Source of the DNA: JAVJRN01 sp040218415
GTDB lineage: Bacteria > Bacteroidota > Bacteroidia > Cytophagales > Cyclobacteriaceae
Direction of reading: 5' to 3'
Assembly (NCBI GenBank): GCA_040218415.1
Contig: JAVJRN010000070.1
Coordinates: 1 to 64,000 of the forward strand
Length of the DNA stretch: 64,000 bases
This document shows positions 18,390 to 28,233 of this stretch, in pieces (within the stretch, counting starts at the first letter, position 1; every line of letters starts with the position of its first letter). Below the pieces are notes generated by a model that saw only the letters and a program-made list of their open reading frames with translations, had not been told where the DNA came from and searched no databases. The translations under genes and the position numbers were made by a program.

Positions 18390-21389
18390 TTAAAAACCAA
18401 TTTGTATTCCACCTATCAATGTTACCTGTTCAGGGTAGTCATTTGGATTTCTCTCAGGACTATAAGACTGATACGCGGTTTGAGTAAACAGATTTTGTCC
18501 TGTTACATACACTCTGATTTTGGAGAAGTTGATTTTGGATAGTACCGAACTAGGTAAAGAATATCCTAGAGTCACGTTCTGTAATCGCAAATAAGAAGCG
18601 TCCTGTAGAGATTTAGTAAATATAAATTGTCTGTCATTCGCTTCAGAAGGTCTTGGCCAATCAGCTGTTGGATTTTCTGGAGTCCAGTAATCTTGCTTAA
18701 TACCGTTAAATATTCCCCTCAAAGACCCTCCTTCAGAGTAACCAGACAAGTAGTTATTGTACCTCACCACCCCCTGCACTGTATATAGACTGAAAGAAAA
18801 GTCGACGTTTTTGTAGTTCATGCTATAGTTGAATGAACCAAACCATTCTGGACCTTGCTCAGTAATGACGCGATCATCATCATTCAGTGGACCATCTGTA
18901 GGATCACGGTCATAGAGAATAAGATCACCCGGCTGTGCGAGCGGTCTGTTTGTATTCGCTATGTCCTCACCATACTGATAAATACCTAATGCTTTATACA
19001 AGTAGAATACCGAGATAGGACGACCAATAAACCATCTGTTTGCTACGTCATCATCCTCTACTCCATCACCATCTTCATCTACCCCATAGAGGCTTATAAT
19101 TTCGTTTCTGTTTCTTGTAAACATAAATCCTGCATTGATTACAAGATCTTTTTTCTCTACAACCGTGGCATTCAATGAAAGCTCAATTCCCCTGTTTTGA
19201 ATTTCTCCTATGTTATCGAAATAGTTAGGATAGCCAATAGATGCTGGTAAGGATCTATCTACCAATAAATCTGTAGTGCTAGTATTGTAAAACTCCGCAG
19301 TACCTGTGATTAGATTTGTAAATAGTCCAAAATCAACAGCAGCATTCAAAGTTGTAGAAGTCTCCCATCTAAGATTTGGATTTGCTAAACGACCTCCTGG
19401 CACATAACCTGAAACTTTCTGACCATTTACTACATAGTCTCTTTGATCGGCGATTGCCTGACTACCATATTCAGAAATACCTTCGTTACCCACACTACCG
19501 TAACTCGCACGGAGTTTTAAGTTGCTGATTGCAGAAACTTGATTTAAAAAAGACTCTCTATGGACATTCCAACCGACAGCCACCGCTGGGAATGTTGCCC
19601 ATTTGTTATTTGCTCCAAATTTACTAGAGCCATCTCTTCTTACAGATGCTGTCAAATAATACTTGCCTGCATAATCATATTGAAGTCGAGCAACCAACGA
19701 AGATATTTGCCAGTCAGACCCGCCAATCACTGGAACATTTGTCTCCGCAGCTGCTAGACCATAGATACCCAATAGATCATTAGGTACGGCAGTTGCTGTA
19801 TTGGTAAAGCTTCTGTAGCTGTTTTCATTCAAACTCTGTACAGCTGTGATTCCAAAATTATGCCCCCCGCTTAACTGAAAGTCGTAAGAGAAGATGTTCT
19901 CTAGCATCCAGTTCGTATTATCACGAAAACGGATAGATCCTTGACCGCCACCATTAGTTCGACCACCTAATGATGATGCTGTGCTATAATTGGTCGTTTT
20001 ACTGTTCCAAGATCTTCTACTTGCACTGATTCTGTACTTAAAGCCTCTGAACGGAGTAATATCCAAAAACAGATTCATGATATCATTTCTATCTGCATTC
20101 AAGTTAGATACCTCAGCCAGATCAAGCAAGGGGTTGAAACTCTCCTGCACGCCAGTAGGGTTGATGTTTAGATTGCCTTCTTCGTCGTAGATTTTTCCAA
20201 GAGGGGAAGTAGTAATGGTTCTTTGTAAGGTTCCACCTGTTCCTGGGTTGTTCTTCTGCGATACTTGCCAAGAAGTATTAACACCTAATGCTAACCAGTC
20301 ATTTATTCTTTGATCAGCATTTACACGAACAGTTACCTTGGTAAAATCAGTACCAGGCACCACACCTTGCTGATTCATCAAGTTAATACTTGAGTAAATC
20401 TGAGAATTCTGAGTTCCAGAGGATATGCTCAGGTTATGCTGTTGAGTAGAAGCCAGCTCTAATAGTTCGTCTTCCCAATTGATAAATTCCCCGCTTTGTA
20501 GCACTTCCAGTTCTGTCGGGGTGAAGATAAGTGCGTCGTTGATGTCTTCTAAAGCTATGTTTGGATTGTCGGCTCGGTAAGCTTCTCGCTTCAATGCAGC
20601 AAACTCTTCACCGTTATAGATGTCGAAGTTTCTCTGTACCGTCTGGATTCCATAAAAACCATTGTAGTTCAATTTGGTCTCGCCCGACTTACCTCTTTTA
20701 GTAGTGATAAGGATTACTCCATTGGCCGCTCTAGCACCATAAATAGCCTGAGCCGCAGCATCTTTAAGTATTTCCATTGATGCTATATCGTTAGGATTAA
20801 CATCGTTGATACTACCTATGATCACACCATCAGCAATTACAATTGGTGAATTACCACCTTGTAAAGATCTCTGCCCTCTAAGTTGGAAGTTCGAAGAACT
20901 GCCTGGTTCTGCGTTACCTACGGTGATAAGTAGACCTGGTGCTTTACCACGAAGCATTTCACCAATATCCGTAGAAGGTATTTTCATCATCTCCTCTGGT
21001 TTTACAGACGCCACAGAGCTGATTAAGTCACTCTTTTTGGTAGTCCCATAACCAACTACGACTACCTCACTAAGGGCTGTCACGTCTAGCTCAAGGGATA
21101 CATTGATAAGAGATTGCTGTCCGACTTTCACTTCAATAGGTCTATATCCGACGAACGATATCGTCAGAATGTCCTCTGGGTCTGCATTCATAGAAAAGTT
21201 GCCATTTGCGTCTGTTATAGTTCCCAAAGATTTCCCTTTGATTTTAACTGTAGCTCCAGGAAGTGTCTCTCCTAAATCATCAGTAATGGTTCCCGAAATT
21301 TTCTGCCCTTGTCCATGTACTGCTACTAATCCTAGCAGAAAAAATACCATGAACACGCCTGTTCTAACTAGTGTTTGTTTCATTTTCAT
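18390..21389 (-). CDS. SusC-like TonB-dependent outer-membrane transporter
   Basis: 999 residues. A signal peptide (to about residue 27, VHGQG) is followed by a carboxypeptidase-regulatory-like domain (about 29-105, ISGTITDDLGETLPGATV). Next is a TonB-box-like stretch and plug domain (SEVVVVGYGTTKKSDL, ANGVILITTKRGK, about 110-230) and a long beta-barrel ending in GGIQIGF, with an aromatic last residue as expected. It imports oligosaccharides across the outer membrane with energy from TonB, paired with the SusD encoded just downstream. The promoter should lie in the 21550-21750 region, where TGTTACA repeats occur, facing away from the HTCS. Confidence 0.95.
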   Translation of the reverse strand: MKMKQTLVRTGVFMVFFLLGLVAVHGQGQKISGTITDDLGETLPGATVKIKGKSLGTITDANGNFSMNADPEDILTISFVGYRPIEVKVGQQSLINVSLELDVTALSEVVVVGYGTTKKSDLISSVASVKPEEMMKIPSTDIGEMLRGKAPGLLITVGNAEPGSSSNFQLRGQRSLQGGNSPIVIADGVIIGSINDVNPNDIASMEILKDAAAQAIYGARAANGVILITTKRGKSGETKLNYNGFYGIQTVQRNFDIYNGEEFAALKREAYRADNPNIALEDINDALIFTPTELEVLQSGEFINWEDELLELASTQQHNLSISSGTQNSQIYSSINLMNQQGVVPGTDFTKVTVRVNADQRINDWLALGVNTSWQVSQKNNPGTGGTLQRTITTSPLGKIYDEEGNLNINPTGVQESFNPLLDLAEVSNLNADRNDIMNLFLDITPFRGFKYRISASRRSWNSKTTNYSTASSLGGRTNGGGQGSIRFRDNTNWMLENIFSYDFQLSGGHNFGITAVQSLNENSYRSFTNTATAVPNDLLGIYGLAAAETNVPVIGGSDWQISSLVARLQYDYAGKYYLTASVRRDGSSKFGANNKWATFPAVAVGWNVHRESFLNQVSAISNLKLRASYGSVGNEGISEYGSQAIADQRDYVVNGQKVSGYVPGGRLANPNLRWETSTTLNAAVDFGLFTNLITGTAEFYNTSTTDLLVDRSLPASIGYPNYFDNIGEIQNRGIELSLNATVVEKKDLVINAGFMFTRNRNEIISLYGVDEDGDGVEDDDVANRWFIGRPISVFYLYKALGIYQYGEDIANTNRPLAQPGDLILYDRDPTDGPLNDDDRVITEQGPEWFGSFNYSMNYKNVDFSFSLYTVQGVVRYNNYLSGYSEGGSLRGIFNGIKQDYWTPENPTADWPRPSEANDRQFIFTKSLQDASYLRLQNVTLGYSLPSSVLSKINFSKIRVYVTGQNLFTQTAYQSYSPERNPNDYPEQVTLIGGIQIGF

Positions 21390-21450
21390 TGTAATTTTTT
21401 TTTCATTCGTTTAGGTTTTGGACTGTTTATTCAATAAGCTAACTCACGAA

Positions 21451-21546
21451 TTAAGCAAGGACATAAAAACCGACTATAACGAGAGCTATGATACTGGTTG
21501 CAATTGCTAAAATTTGAATTAGCATATTTCTCTCAACTTTAGTCAT
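21451..21546 (-). CDS. Possible mini-protein, single membrane segment, ahead of SusC
   Basis: A 31-residue frame starts at 21546 with MTKVERNMLIQ and is mostly one hydrophobic helix (ILAIATSIIALVIVGFYV). The frame is open further upstream to 21648 but the upstream part looks non-coding. It would sit on the SusC transcript, 61 bp before the SusC start. Charged residues precede the helix, so an inner-membrane peptide is plausible. It could also be a chance frame in a 5' leader. I know no family for it. Confidence 0.3.
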   Translation of the reverse strand: MTKVERNMLIQILAIATSIIALVIVGFYVLA

Positions 21547-21645
21547 CGGCAGGTTATTCTGTTTCAGTTTTTCGCTGTTTAGCTTTTTGTAAACATGATT
21601 GTTAATCTGGCAGAATGAAAAAATCACTGTATCAGGATCACAACG

Positions 21646-21747
21646 CATATGTTACATTGGACGCACAACTTGTTACAAGTTAACCGTTCATATGTTACAA
21701 TTAATTATCGTAAACCTCTGATTAATAATGATTTGCGACTTGTAACA
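21646..21747. promoter_or_regulatory. Repeated TGTTACA operator candidate between SusC and HTCS
   Basis: TGTTACA occurs at 21650-21656, 21671-21677 and 21693-21699, steps of 21 and 22 bp, and inverted at 21741-21747. The first and third lie inside the longer repeat CATATGTTACA (21646-21656, 21689-21699). Repeats two helical turns apart on the same face of DNA are typical of AraC-type binding sites. The divergent HTCS at 21935 carries such a domain, so it is the obvious binder, acting on SusC and perhaps on itself. The surrounding 21547-21934 region has no other gene. Confidence 0.6.
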
Positions 21748-21934
21748 ACGCAACTAACTAGGCATTTTCATAGAATTATTCTATATCTTCATACTTTGAA
21801 GCATAATTGACAAATTATATCTCACCCTTAACAACATAGCATCACACAGACGAGGGCTTTTAGACAAAAGAAATGGGGCATATAAACAATGGATTATCTG
21901 TTATATCAATAATCAAAAGAGAATAATAGAGTAG

Positions 21935-24900
21935 ATGAGATTGAACATTCGACTTGTTTTTATAATAGCCATTATTTCTTTAGATGTGTACTCATCTAGA
22001 GCAATGGAGCTAAGGTTCAGAAATATTGCCATGAATGAGGGATTGTCTTTCAATTCGATTATGTGCATTTTTCAAGACCATGACGGGATAGTCTGGATAG
22101 GTACTCGCGACGGGCTTAATAAATATGATGGTGTGGACAACACCGTTTACAGGCATCAGCTACTCGATTCCTTTTCTATTTCGGACAACCACATCAACAG
22201 TATTTTTGAAGATTCGAATAATAACCTTTGGGTGGGCACATCCAATGGACTGAATAAGCTCGACCGCCTTAATGATAGCTTCGAAAGGATTTACGCTGAT
22301 AACACGCCCATGTCGCTAAGCCACCGATATATTAAGTGCATTACCGAAGGCTCAAGTGGTAATATTATCGTAGGTACTTCCGAAGGGTTTAATATCATAC
22401 GTGAGGGAGTAGATACCATTCAAAGGATGACCATAAAAAATATTGCCAGCAATGCGAATAACATTATTGACCTATATTTTGACCGATCGAATAATTTATG
22501 GATATGCACTAAAGGTGGACTGTTCCGCTCAAAAGATTTAGTGACTTTTGAGAGAGTAGTCTTAAACGCAACTATCGAAGAAGGGCGCGATTTGTTTGAA
22601 TTTCGAGACCTACTACAGCAAGATGATGGAACCTATTGGGCTGCCACGGAAAATCATGGTCTATTTTCTTTTCTATTTGAAAATGATAAACCTGCGAATG
22701 TCATCAACTACAATACTCAGAATTCTGAGATTCTATCAAATCAGATAAGACGATTAAAACTTATAAAATCTGAACTCTGGATGGCGACTCTCGATGGTAT
22801 GTACGCGCTCTCATTAAATAACCGTAAAATTATGGCCATACAAGGTGAAGGCCTGAGCCAGAGCTCTTTTCACGATATTCTAGTTGATAATGAAGAGGGT
22901 ATTTGGCTTGCCTCCTATACCGATGGCGTAAATTATTATCACAGACAGAATGACCTTTTCCCACATATAAAAAAAAGTCACGTACCAAATGAAGGAGTCA
23001 ATGACAATAGTATCACTGGTTTTTTGGATGATGGTATTAATGGGTTATGGATTTCCACAGGTGGTGGTGGACTAAATTTTTTCAATAAAAAAACCAAGCA
23101 GTTTACCTACTTCACAGAGCAAAACTCGGCCATTTCCAATAATAACATTAAATCCATGGCCTTTGACCAAGACAAAAATATCTGGATAGGTACTTACGAT
23201 GGATTGAACTTTTACGACAAAAAAAGGAATAGATTCAAAAGTTTCCATCATCAACAAAACCATCCAAACACAATAATAAAGAATCAAGTACATGCTGTGC
23301 ATGTTGATCAGGATGGTTTGGTATGGATAGGAACTAATGGTGGAGGTGTACAAGTGTTTGATCCAAAAACTGGCATTTTTTCAGCTGTGCCTACCCAGTT
23401 TTTAAACATCAACACCTTATTTCAAGATGATAAAAATCAAATATGGGTAGGGAGCAATGAGGGTTTAGAGTGCGTCAATCAAGTAACAAAGTCGCTAGTT
23501 CCTTTAGCTATTCATAGCCCGAGCGGTAAAAAGAGCCTTTTTTTTGTCAATAATATTACCAATGATTCATTGGGAAGAATACTAATAGGAACACAAAATC
23601 ATGGCATTTGTGTTATTGACGGTAAAAACATTCAATGGCTAAACGGAAGCAATGGCTTTGTAAACAATACTATAAATGCGATCATAGAAACCAGTCCATT
23701 GACTTACTGGATCTCAACCAATAATGGGTTGATGAAAGTAGAAATGCAAAGAAATAATGACTTAGGCAATGAATTGAATTACATAGAATTTAATATGAGT
23801 CATGGCCTTCAAAATATGCAGTTCTACCCAGGGTGCGCCATCAAAGACAAAACTGGTAGATTATATTTCGGTGGAGTGAATGGTTATAATACGTTTGACC
23901 CCTTTGATATCACTAAAAGGGAATATCATCCGCCCATAGCGATATCTGAATTCAACGTTTTCTCTGATGAGCAGCAGGTAAAATCTATTGAATACCCGAA
24001 GGAGCGGATAACGAGCGATAGCACTATATCATTAACCTACGACCAACGAAATATTTCTATCGCTTTTGGCGGAATCAATTTTGTCAATCCAAAACACCTA
24101 TTTTATCGCTATAGCTTAGAAAAAGATGTCTCCTTTTGGAGTGATCTTGGACATCAAAGAGTCATAAATTTAACGTATCTACCTATTGGTAAACATACCC
24201 TCAAATTACAAGCCACCTCTGATCCTCGTAGCTGGGGCGACAACTACACCACGATAGAATTTAGAATATTACCACCATTTTGGAGAACATGGTGGGCATA
24301 TCTCATCTATGTGATAATACTCGGCATGTTGCTTTTTTTATACTTTTTCTATTCTATTCAGTGGGCTCATTTGAAATCAAATTTGCAAATGGAGCAATTT
24401 CAAAAAGAAAAGGAGAAAGAGCTTCATGAATCCAAACTGAGATTCTTTACTGATGTGTCCCATGAGTTGCGAACTCCGCTTACCTTAATATTAGCTCCCA
24501 TTGAAAATATCCTAAAACAGCAAGATGTAAAAGGTAGATTCCGAAATCAACTACAGCTTATACACAAAAATGGAGATCGGATGTTCTTACTTATCAATCA
24601 ACTGTTAGATCTCAGAAAATTAGAAACGGGCAATACAAGACTTCAAGTAGCAGAAGGAAACCTTATAAAGTTTATTAAAGAAATTTGTTTAGCTTTTGAT
24701 GCAGTCTCAGACATGAATGATGTGCGTCTTAAACTTACCATTGACAATAGTAAAAATCGCCTCTGGTTCGATCGTGATAAGATGGAAATCGTATTCTATA
24801 ATATTTTATCTAATGCTTATAAGTACACGCCAAAAGGTGGCTCTATTCACTTATCCATTGATCAAATAACCAAAACTGAGCTACCAGACCCCTTACAGAA

Positions 24901-26068
24901 AAAAGGATCAGAAGGTGGATATCGAATTGTCATCACCGATAGCGGACAGGGAATTTCTAAAGAAGACATAGAAAATATTTTTCAGCGATACTATTTTAAA
25001 AAAGATAACGCAAACAAAAACCCTACAGGTATCGGGCTGGAACTGGCCAAAAGAATGATCGAAATTCATCATGGTCTCATTACGGTTGACAGCAAGTTAG
25101 AATCCAAGGAGGAAAAAGGGTCAACCAGTTTTATCATATATCTGCTCAAAGGCAACAAGCATTTCAAGCAAGAAGAAATCATTGAGGATTTTAAAAGCAG
25201 TGAAGACATCAGTCAATACAGTCGAGACTTTCTACAAAGAGAAATAGAGTTTAATTTGCCTAACCCTACCGATGGTGAAAATCAGATTTTTAACAAAAAG
25301 AAATCCACCATACTCGTAGTGGAGGACAATCTTGATGTAAGAAAGTTTATCATAGAGCTGCTACAAGAGGAATACAACGTACTGGAAGCAGAAAATGGCA
25401 AAAAAGGATTAGAAAGTGCATTAAAAACTGGCCCTGACATGATCATTTGTGATATCATGATGCCCGAAATGACAGGAATAGAAATGTGCCGAGAAGTAAA
25501 AAAAGACAGCCGAATCAGTCACATTCCCGTCATACTACTCACTGCTAGAACTGCCATTACTTTTAAGTTTGAAGGATTTGAAACTGGAGCTGATGAGTAC
25601 ATAACAAAGCCTTTTAGCGCCAGCTATTTACTCCTGAGAGTTAAAAACTTACTCAATCAGAGGGAAGTATTGCGAAACCATTTCAAAACAGAGAAGATTC
25701 TTGAACCAACCGACTTATCTATCACTTCCACCGATGAAAAGCTTCTCAAAAAAGCCATTAATTATATCAATGACAATATTTCCAAAACAAATATCACAGT
25801 AAATGAACTAAGCTATGAGCTTGGTCTGAGCAGGGTACATTTTTACAGAAAAATGAAAGCGCTAACGAATATGACCGCTATTGAGTTTATAAGAAGCGTC
25901 CGTTTGAAACAAGCCTGTAGACTTTTGGAACAAGGAAAGTTCAATATCAAAGAGGTGAAAAACCTTGTAGGGTTTGATAACGCTGACTATTTCAGAAAAT
26001 GCTTCAAAGAAGCCTATAACCTCACACCTTCAGAGTATGCAGAGCAGTATAAGGGCTCCAATCTATAA
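21935..26068 (+). CDS. Hybrid two-component system sensor-regulator (HTCS)
   Basis: 1377 residues with the complete HTCS layout. A signal peptide or signal anchor (1-23) leads to a large periplasmic sensor of two-component-regulator propeller repeats (IMCIFQDHDGIVWIGTRDGL and many similar blades, to about residue 680) and a Y_Y_Y domain (about 700-780). A membrane helix is at about 786-808. The histidine kinase has DVSHELRTPL with phospho-His843, followed by an ATPase domain (NILSNAYKYTPKGG, GIGLELAKRM). The receiver domain (ILVVEDNLDVRKF) has phospho-acceptor Asp1173 in CDIMMPEMTG, and an AraC-type DNA-binding domain fills about 1265-1370. HTCS proteins bind the breakdown product of their own glycan and switch on the neighbouring SusC/D genes. 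It is divergent from the left SusC, so it most likely controls the left locus. Confidence 0.96.
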   Translation: MRLNIRLVFIIAIISLDVYSSRAMELRFRNIAMNEGLSFNSIMCIFQDHDGIVWIGTRDGLNKYDGVDNTVYRHQLLDSFSISDNHINSIFEDSNNNLWVGTSNGLNKLDRLNDSFERIYADNTPMSLSHRYIKCITEGSSGNIIVGTSEGFNIIREGVDTIQRMTIKNIASNANNIIDLYFDRSNNLWICTKGGLFRSKDLVTFERVVLNATIEEGRDLFEFRDLLQQDDGTYWAATENHGLFSFLFENDKPANVINYNTQNSEILSNQIRRLKLIKSELWMATLDGMYALSLNNRKIMAIQGEGLSQSSFHDILVDNEEGIWLASYTDGVNYYHRQNDLFPHIKKSHVPNEGVNDNSITGFLDDGINGLWISTGGGGLNFFNKKTKQFTYFTEQNSAISNNNIKSMAFDQDKNIWIGTYDGLNFYDKKRNRFKSFHHQQNHPNTIIKNQVHAVHVDQDGLVWIGTNGGGVQVFDPKTGIFSAVPTQFLNINTLFQDDKNQIWVGSNEGLECVNQVTKSLVPLAIHSPSGKKSLFFVNNITNDSLGRILIGTQNHGICVIDGKNIQWLNGSNGFVNNTINAIIETSPLTYWISTNNGLMKVEMQRNNDLGNELNYIEFNMSHGLQNMQFYPGCAIKDKTGRLYFGGVNGYNTFDPFDITKREYHPPIAISEFNVFSDEQQVKSIEYPKERITSDSTISLTYDQRNISIAFGGINFVNPKHLFYRYSLEKDVSFWSDLGHQRVINLTYLPIGKHTLKLQATSDPRSWGDNYTTIEFRILPPFWRTWWAYLIYVIILGMLLFLYFFYSIQWAHLKSNLQMEQFQKEKEKELHESKLRFFTDVSHELRTPLTLILAPIENILKQQDVKGRFRNQLQLIHKNGDRMFLLINQLLDLRKLETGNTRLQVAEGNLIKFIKEICLAFDAVSDMNDVRLKLTIDNSKNRLWFDRDKMEIVFYNILSNAYKYTPKGGSIHLSIDQITKTELPDPLQKKGSEGGYRIVITDSGQGISKEDIENIFQRYYFKKDNANKNPTGIGLELAKRMIEIHHGLITVDSKLESKEEKGSTSFIIYLLKGNKHFKQEEIIEDFKSSEDISQYSRDFLQREIEFNLPNPTDGENQIFNKKKSTILVVEDNLDVRKFIIELLQEEYNVLEAENGKKGLESALKTGPDMIICDIMMPEMTGIEMCREVKKDSRISHIPVILLTARTAITFKFEGFETGADEYITKPFSASYLLLRVKNLLNQREVLRNHFKTEKILEPTDLSITSTDEKLLKKAINYINDNISKTNITVNELSYELGLSRVHFYRKMKALTNMTAIEFIRSVRLKQACRLLEQGKFNIKEVKNLVGFDNADYFRKCFKEAYNLTPSEYAEQYKGSNL

Positions 26069-26108
26069 TCAGGTTTAGCATAATAAAACAAACTCAATTG
26101 TATATAAA

Positions 26109-26127
26109 GCCTGTCTAAAATTTTGTG
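26109..26127 (-). repeat. Possible terminal inverted repeat of the IS256-type remnant
   Basis: The stretch gcctgtctaaaattttgtg lies just beyond the C-terminal end of the transposase remnant, where the right end of the element should be. Read on the reverse strand it ends with GACAGGC, as many IS256-family ends do. I found no matching partner at the other side, which fits a truncated element. Confidence 0.35.
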
Positions 26128-26158
26128 TTTTTCGTGAGCACGCTAAAAATTCAGAGGC

Positions 26159-27028
26159 TCAAATTCTACATCTATTTTCAAATTTAACAAGGAATTGATT
26201 GACTATAATGCCCCAGTTCTAAATTGTATTTTCCCATTTTTTGTTGATTTTAATCAAAGCGAGATATATGCTTTTGAAAACGGCATCATCTGTCGGGAAA
26301 ATGGTCTTTTTGGCCGTCTGCCTACGTATCATCGAGTTAAAGCTTTCGATGGCATTTGTGGTGTAAATAATTATTCTAATGGCCAAAGGGTAGTCAAAGA
26401 ATACGGTAAGCTCTTGCCAGTTGCGTTTCCAAGACTGTATAGAATGCGGGTATTTTTCTCCCCATTTTGTTTCCAATGCATCCAAAGCCGCTTGAGCTTC
26501 GGTAATTGTGGCAGTCTGATATATGGGTTTCATATCTTTGTTAAACTCCTTCTTGTCTTTATAAACTACATATCTGGAAGCATTTCTGATCTGATGAACA
26601 ATGCATATTTGATTTTCACTTTGAGGGTAAATAGCACGTATACCTTCACTGAGTCCGGTGAGATTGTCACTACAAACAATGTGGATATCTCCAACCCCTC
26701 TAGCCTGTAAATCACCAAATACATTCATCCAAAATGCCGCTGACTCGGTCTCATGTATCCATAAGCCAAGTACTTCTTTGTGACCTGTATTAGAAAGACC
26801 TAAAACGACATAGACAGTCTTATTGATCACTCGACCTTTATGACGTACTTTGAAAACTATTCCGTCAATCGGGGGCGCCCAGCCCAGGCAATGAAATATA
26901 CAGGATCAAGGGCTCTGGTTTGCCATTGTTTTAAGTAATCCAATACCTTATTGGTGATATTTGAGATTGAAGCTTGGCTTAATTTTAGCCCATATATCTC
27001 TTAAGGTGTTTGCATAATTTTGTACCAT
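26159..27028 (-). pseudogene. IS256-family (mutator-type) transposase, decayed
   Basis: Read on the reverse strand, this stretch encodes most of an IS256-type transposase in several frames. Up to about 27000 one frame gives IYGLKLSQASISNITNKVL and then LDPVYFIAWA. A one-base shift at the C-rich run near 26871-26880 moves the match to the next frame (PIDGIVFKVRHKGRVINK, then YVVLGLSNTGHKEVLGLW and TTNAIESFNSMIRRQ). A TAG at 26219-26221 interrupts the C-terminus, after which NWGIIVNQFLVKFENR continues in frame to the stop at 26159. Another frame break lies near 27000, beyond which MVQNYANTLRDI may continue the N-terminus up to 27028; the first ~100 residues of a full transposase are missing. 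With a nonsense codon and at least two frame breaks it cannot be active. Confidence 0.85.
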
Positions 27029-27468
27029 TTAGCCTATTCATCGTATTAAATTAGATACAGATTGCGAATATTTAAAAGAAAATAGCATATTAAATCGTTG
27101 CTTGTCTACTTCTCTGACTATTGATAGCGACATTATAAGGGATTTTTAAGGATGTGATTGCTTACATGAAACGTTTATGATTATAGACGTTTATGATTTG
27201 AGGGGCTGTTCGTAAGTAGCTGATGAAGGATGGGGAGTTATTGAAGTTTGGCTTGGCGGACAAGAACAAACTCAGCATTCTGAGTCCATTTTATTCGATA
27301 CGTTTTGGTGAGATTTGAACCTAAAGAGACCGAAATTGAGTATCTTTAAGTAGCCTTAGCGGGAGGTCAAAGCACACTAAAATATGCTAATTCTTACTGT
27401 CAACTAAACGTCAACGCAAGTATTGATGGTTATGTAAAGAGCTGATATGGAGGCGGTTTAAAGATTTA
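27029..27468. other. 440 bp with no recognisable gene (mobile-DNA remnant)
   Basis: No frame on either strand gives a protein I recognise and no RNA fold is evident. The stretch lies between the IS256 remnant and the tRNA-end fragment, so it is probably decayed element DNA or old flank. Confidence 0.5.
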
Positions 27469-27490
27469 GTTCGAATCCTGCCGCCCCGAC
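27469..27490 (+). other. tRNA 3'-end fragment (proline-type), putative attachment site
   Basis: The 22 bases starting gttcgaatcctgccgcccc match the T-loop, 3' half of the T-stem and acceptor strand of a typical bacterial tRNA-Pro. The bases just upstream do not pair with the T-stem, and no matching 5' acceptor strand occurs in the preceding ~100 bp, so this is only the 3' end of a tRNA. Tyrosine-recombinase elements duplicate exactly this part when they insert into a tRNA gene. A truncated integrase starts 250 bp downstream, which supports an attachment-site origin. Confidence 0.65.
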
Positions 27491-27511
27491 ATTTATATTA
27501 CAAAAGGATTC

Positions 27512-27550
27512 AAAACCCTCTAAAATTAACTTTTAGAGGGTTTTTTCTTT
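27512..27550 (+). terminator. Strong rho-independent terminator beside the tRNA fragment
   Basis: Positions 27512-27525 and 27531-27544 form a perfect 14-bp stem (core ccctctaaaa) around a 5-nt loop, running into T-rich sequence (ttttttctttt from 27541). It lies 21 bp after the tRNA 3' fragment, as a native tRNA terminator would, and so may have travelled with it or may mark the original downstream flank of the tRNA. Confidence 0.85.
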
Positions 27551-27740
27551 TATAACCCCTCCAAATTATTCATATTTATCCATCAGTCCGGTGAACAATT
27601 CGGTGAACACAAAAAAGACTACTTATTTTATTAAATGACTGATAATCAGTGTTTTAAATAGGTTTTCTTCTTGCTATTTAGTGTGTTTTGATGTATTTTA
27701 GATAGGTCAATTAGCACTGTTCACCTCGAAAACGATACAA

Positions 27741-28233
27741 ATGAGTATAAACCACACTTTCTCAACGCTCTGCATTATTCGATCTAGTAGATCCAAAAAT
27801 GACAAGGCTCCTGTTTACCTTAGAATTACTGTCGATGGGAAACGTTCTGAAATTTCAACCAAAGAATACGTAGAGCTAGATAAGTGGAATCGTGATAAAG
27901 GTCGAATGAAAGGAAGCGCTGAGCATACCCGAAGTTTGAATAGACGTCTTGATACTTGGGAGACCAAAGCAAAGGATTATCACAATGAGTTCCTTCGCGA
28001 TGGAAAAAGGGTGAGCGCCCAAGCAATCAAAAACTTAGTACTTGGAATTGCAGAAAAGAATGATGACTTGATGTCGTTCTTTGAAATGCATGAGCAGGAG
28101 GTCAAAACCAAAATAGGAATAGACTATTCCCCTGGAACCCATAAGAACTACGTGGCAACTAGTAAGCATTTAAAGAACTTCTTGGCTAAAAGGATTGGTC
28201 ATATCCCTCAAGGATTTGGACTATGATTTCATT
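27741..28233 (+). pseudogene. Tyrosine recombinase (integrase), truncated and frameshifted
   Basis: The open frame at 27741-28226 gives 161 residues of the N-terminal half of a Bacteroidota tyrosine recombinase. It has an arm-type DNA-binding domain (about 8-95, APVYLRITVDGKRSEIST, KWNRDKGRMKG) and the beginning of the SAM-like core-binding domain (about 105-161, SFFEMHEQEVK, GTHKNYVATSKHLKNFL). Near 28204-28210 the frame slips: the expected continuation LKDLDYDFI is in the next frame to 28233, after which similarity stops. The whole catalytic domain (R-H-R-Y) is missing, so it cannot recombine DNA. The break falls where an hsdM fragment on the other strand begins. Confidence 0.85.

Noticed and set aside
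26195..26710. A 171-residue forward open frame
   Set aside because: It lies opposite the IS256 transposase remnant, whose residues are clearly recognisable on the reverse strand; the forward product has no recognisable motif.
26860..26890. Programmed frameshift in the transposase
   Set aside because: IS256-type transposases are normally one frame, and the gene also has a nonsense codon and a second slip, so decay explains it better.
27400..27490. A complete tRNA gene
   Set aside because: Only the T-loop and 3' side are present; the bases upstream cannot form a T-stem, anticodon arm or 5' acceptor strand.
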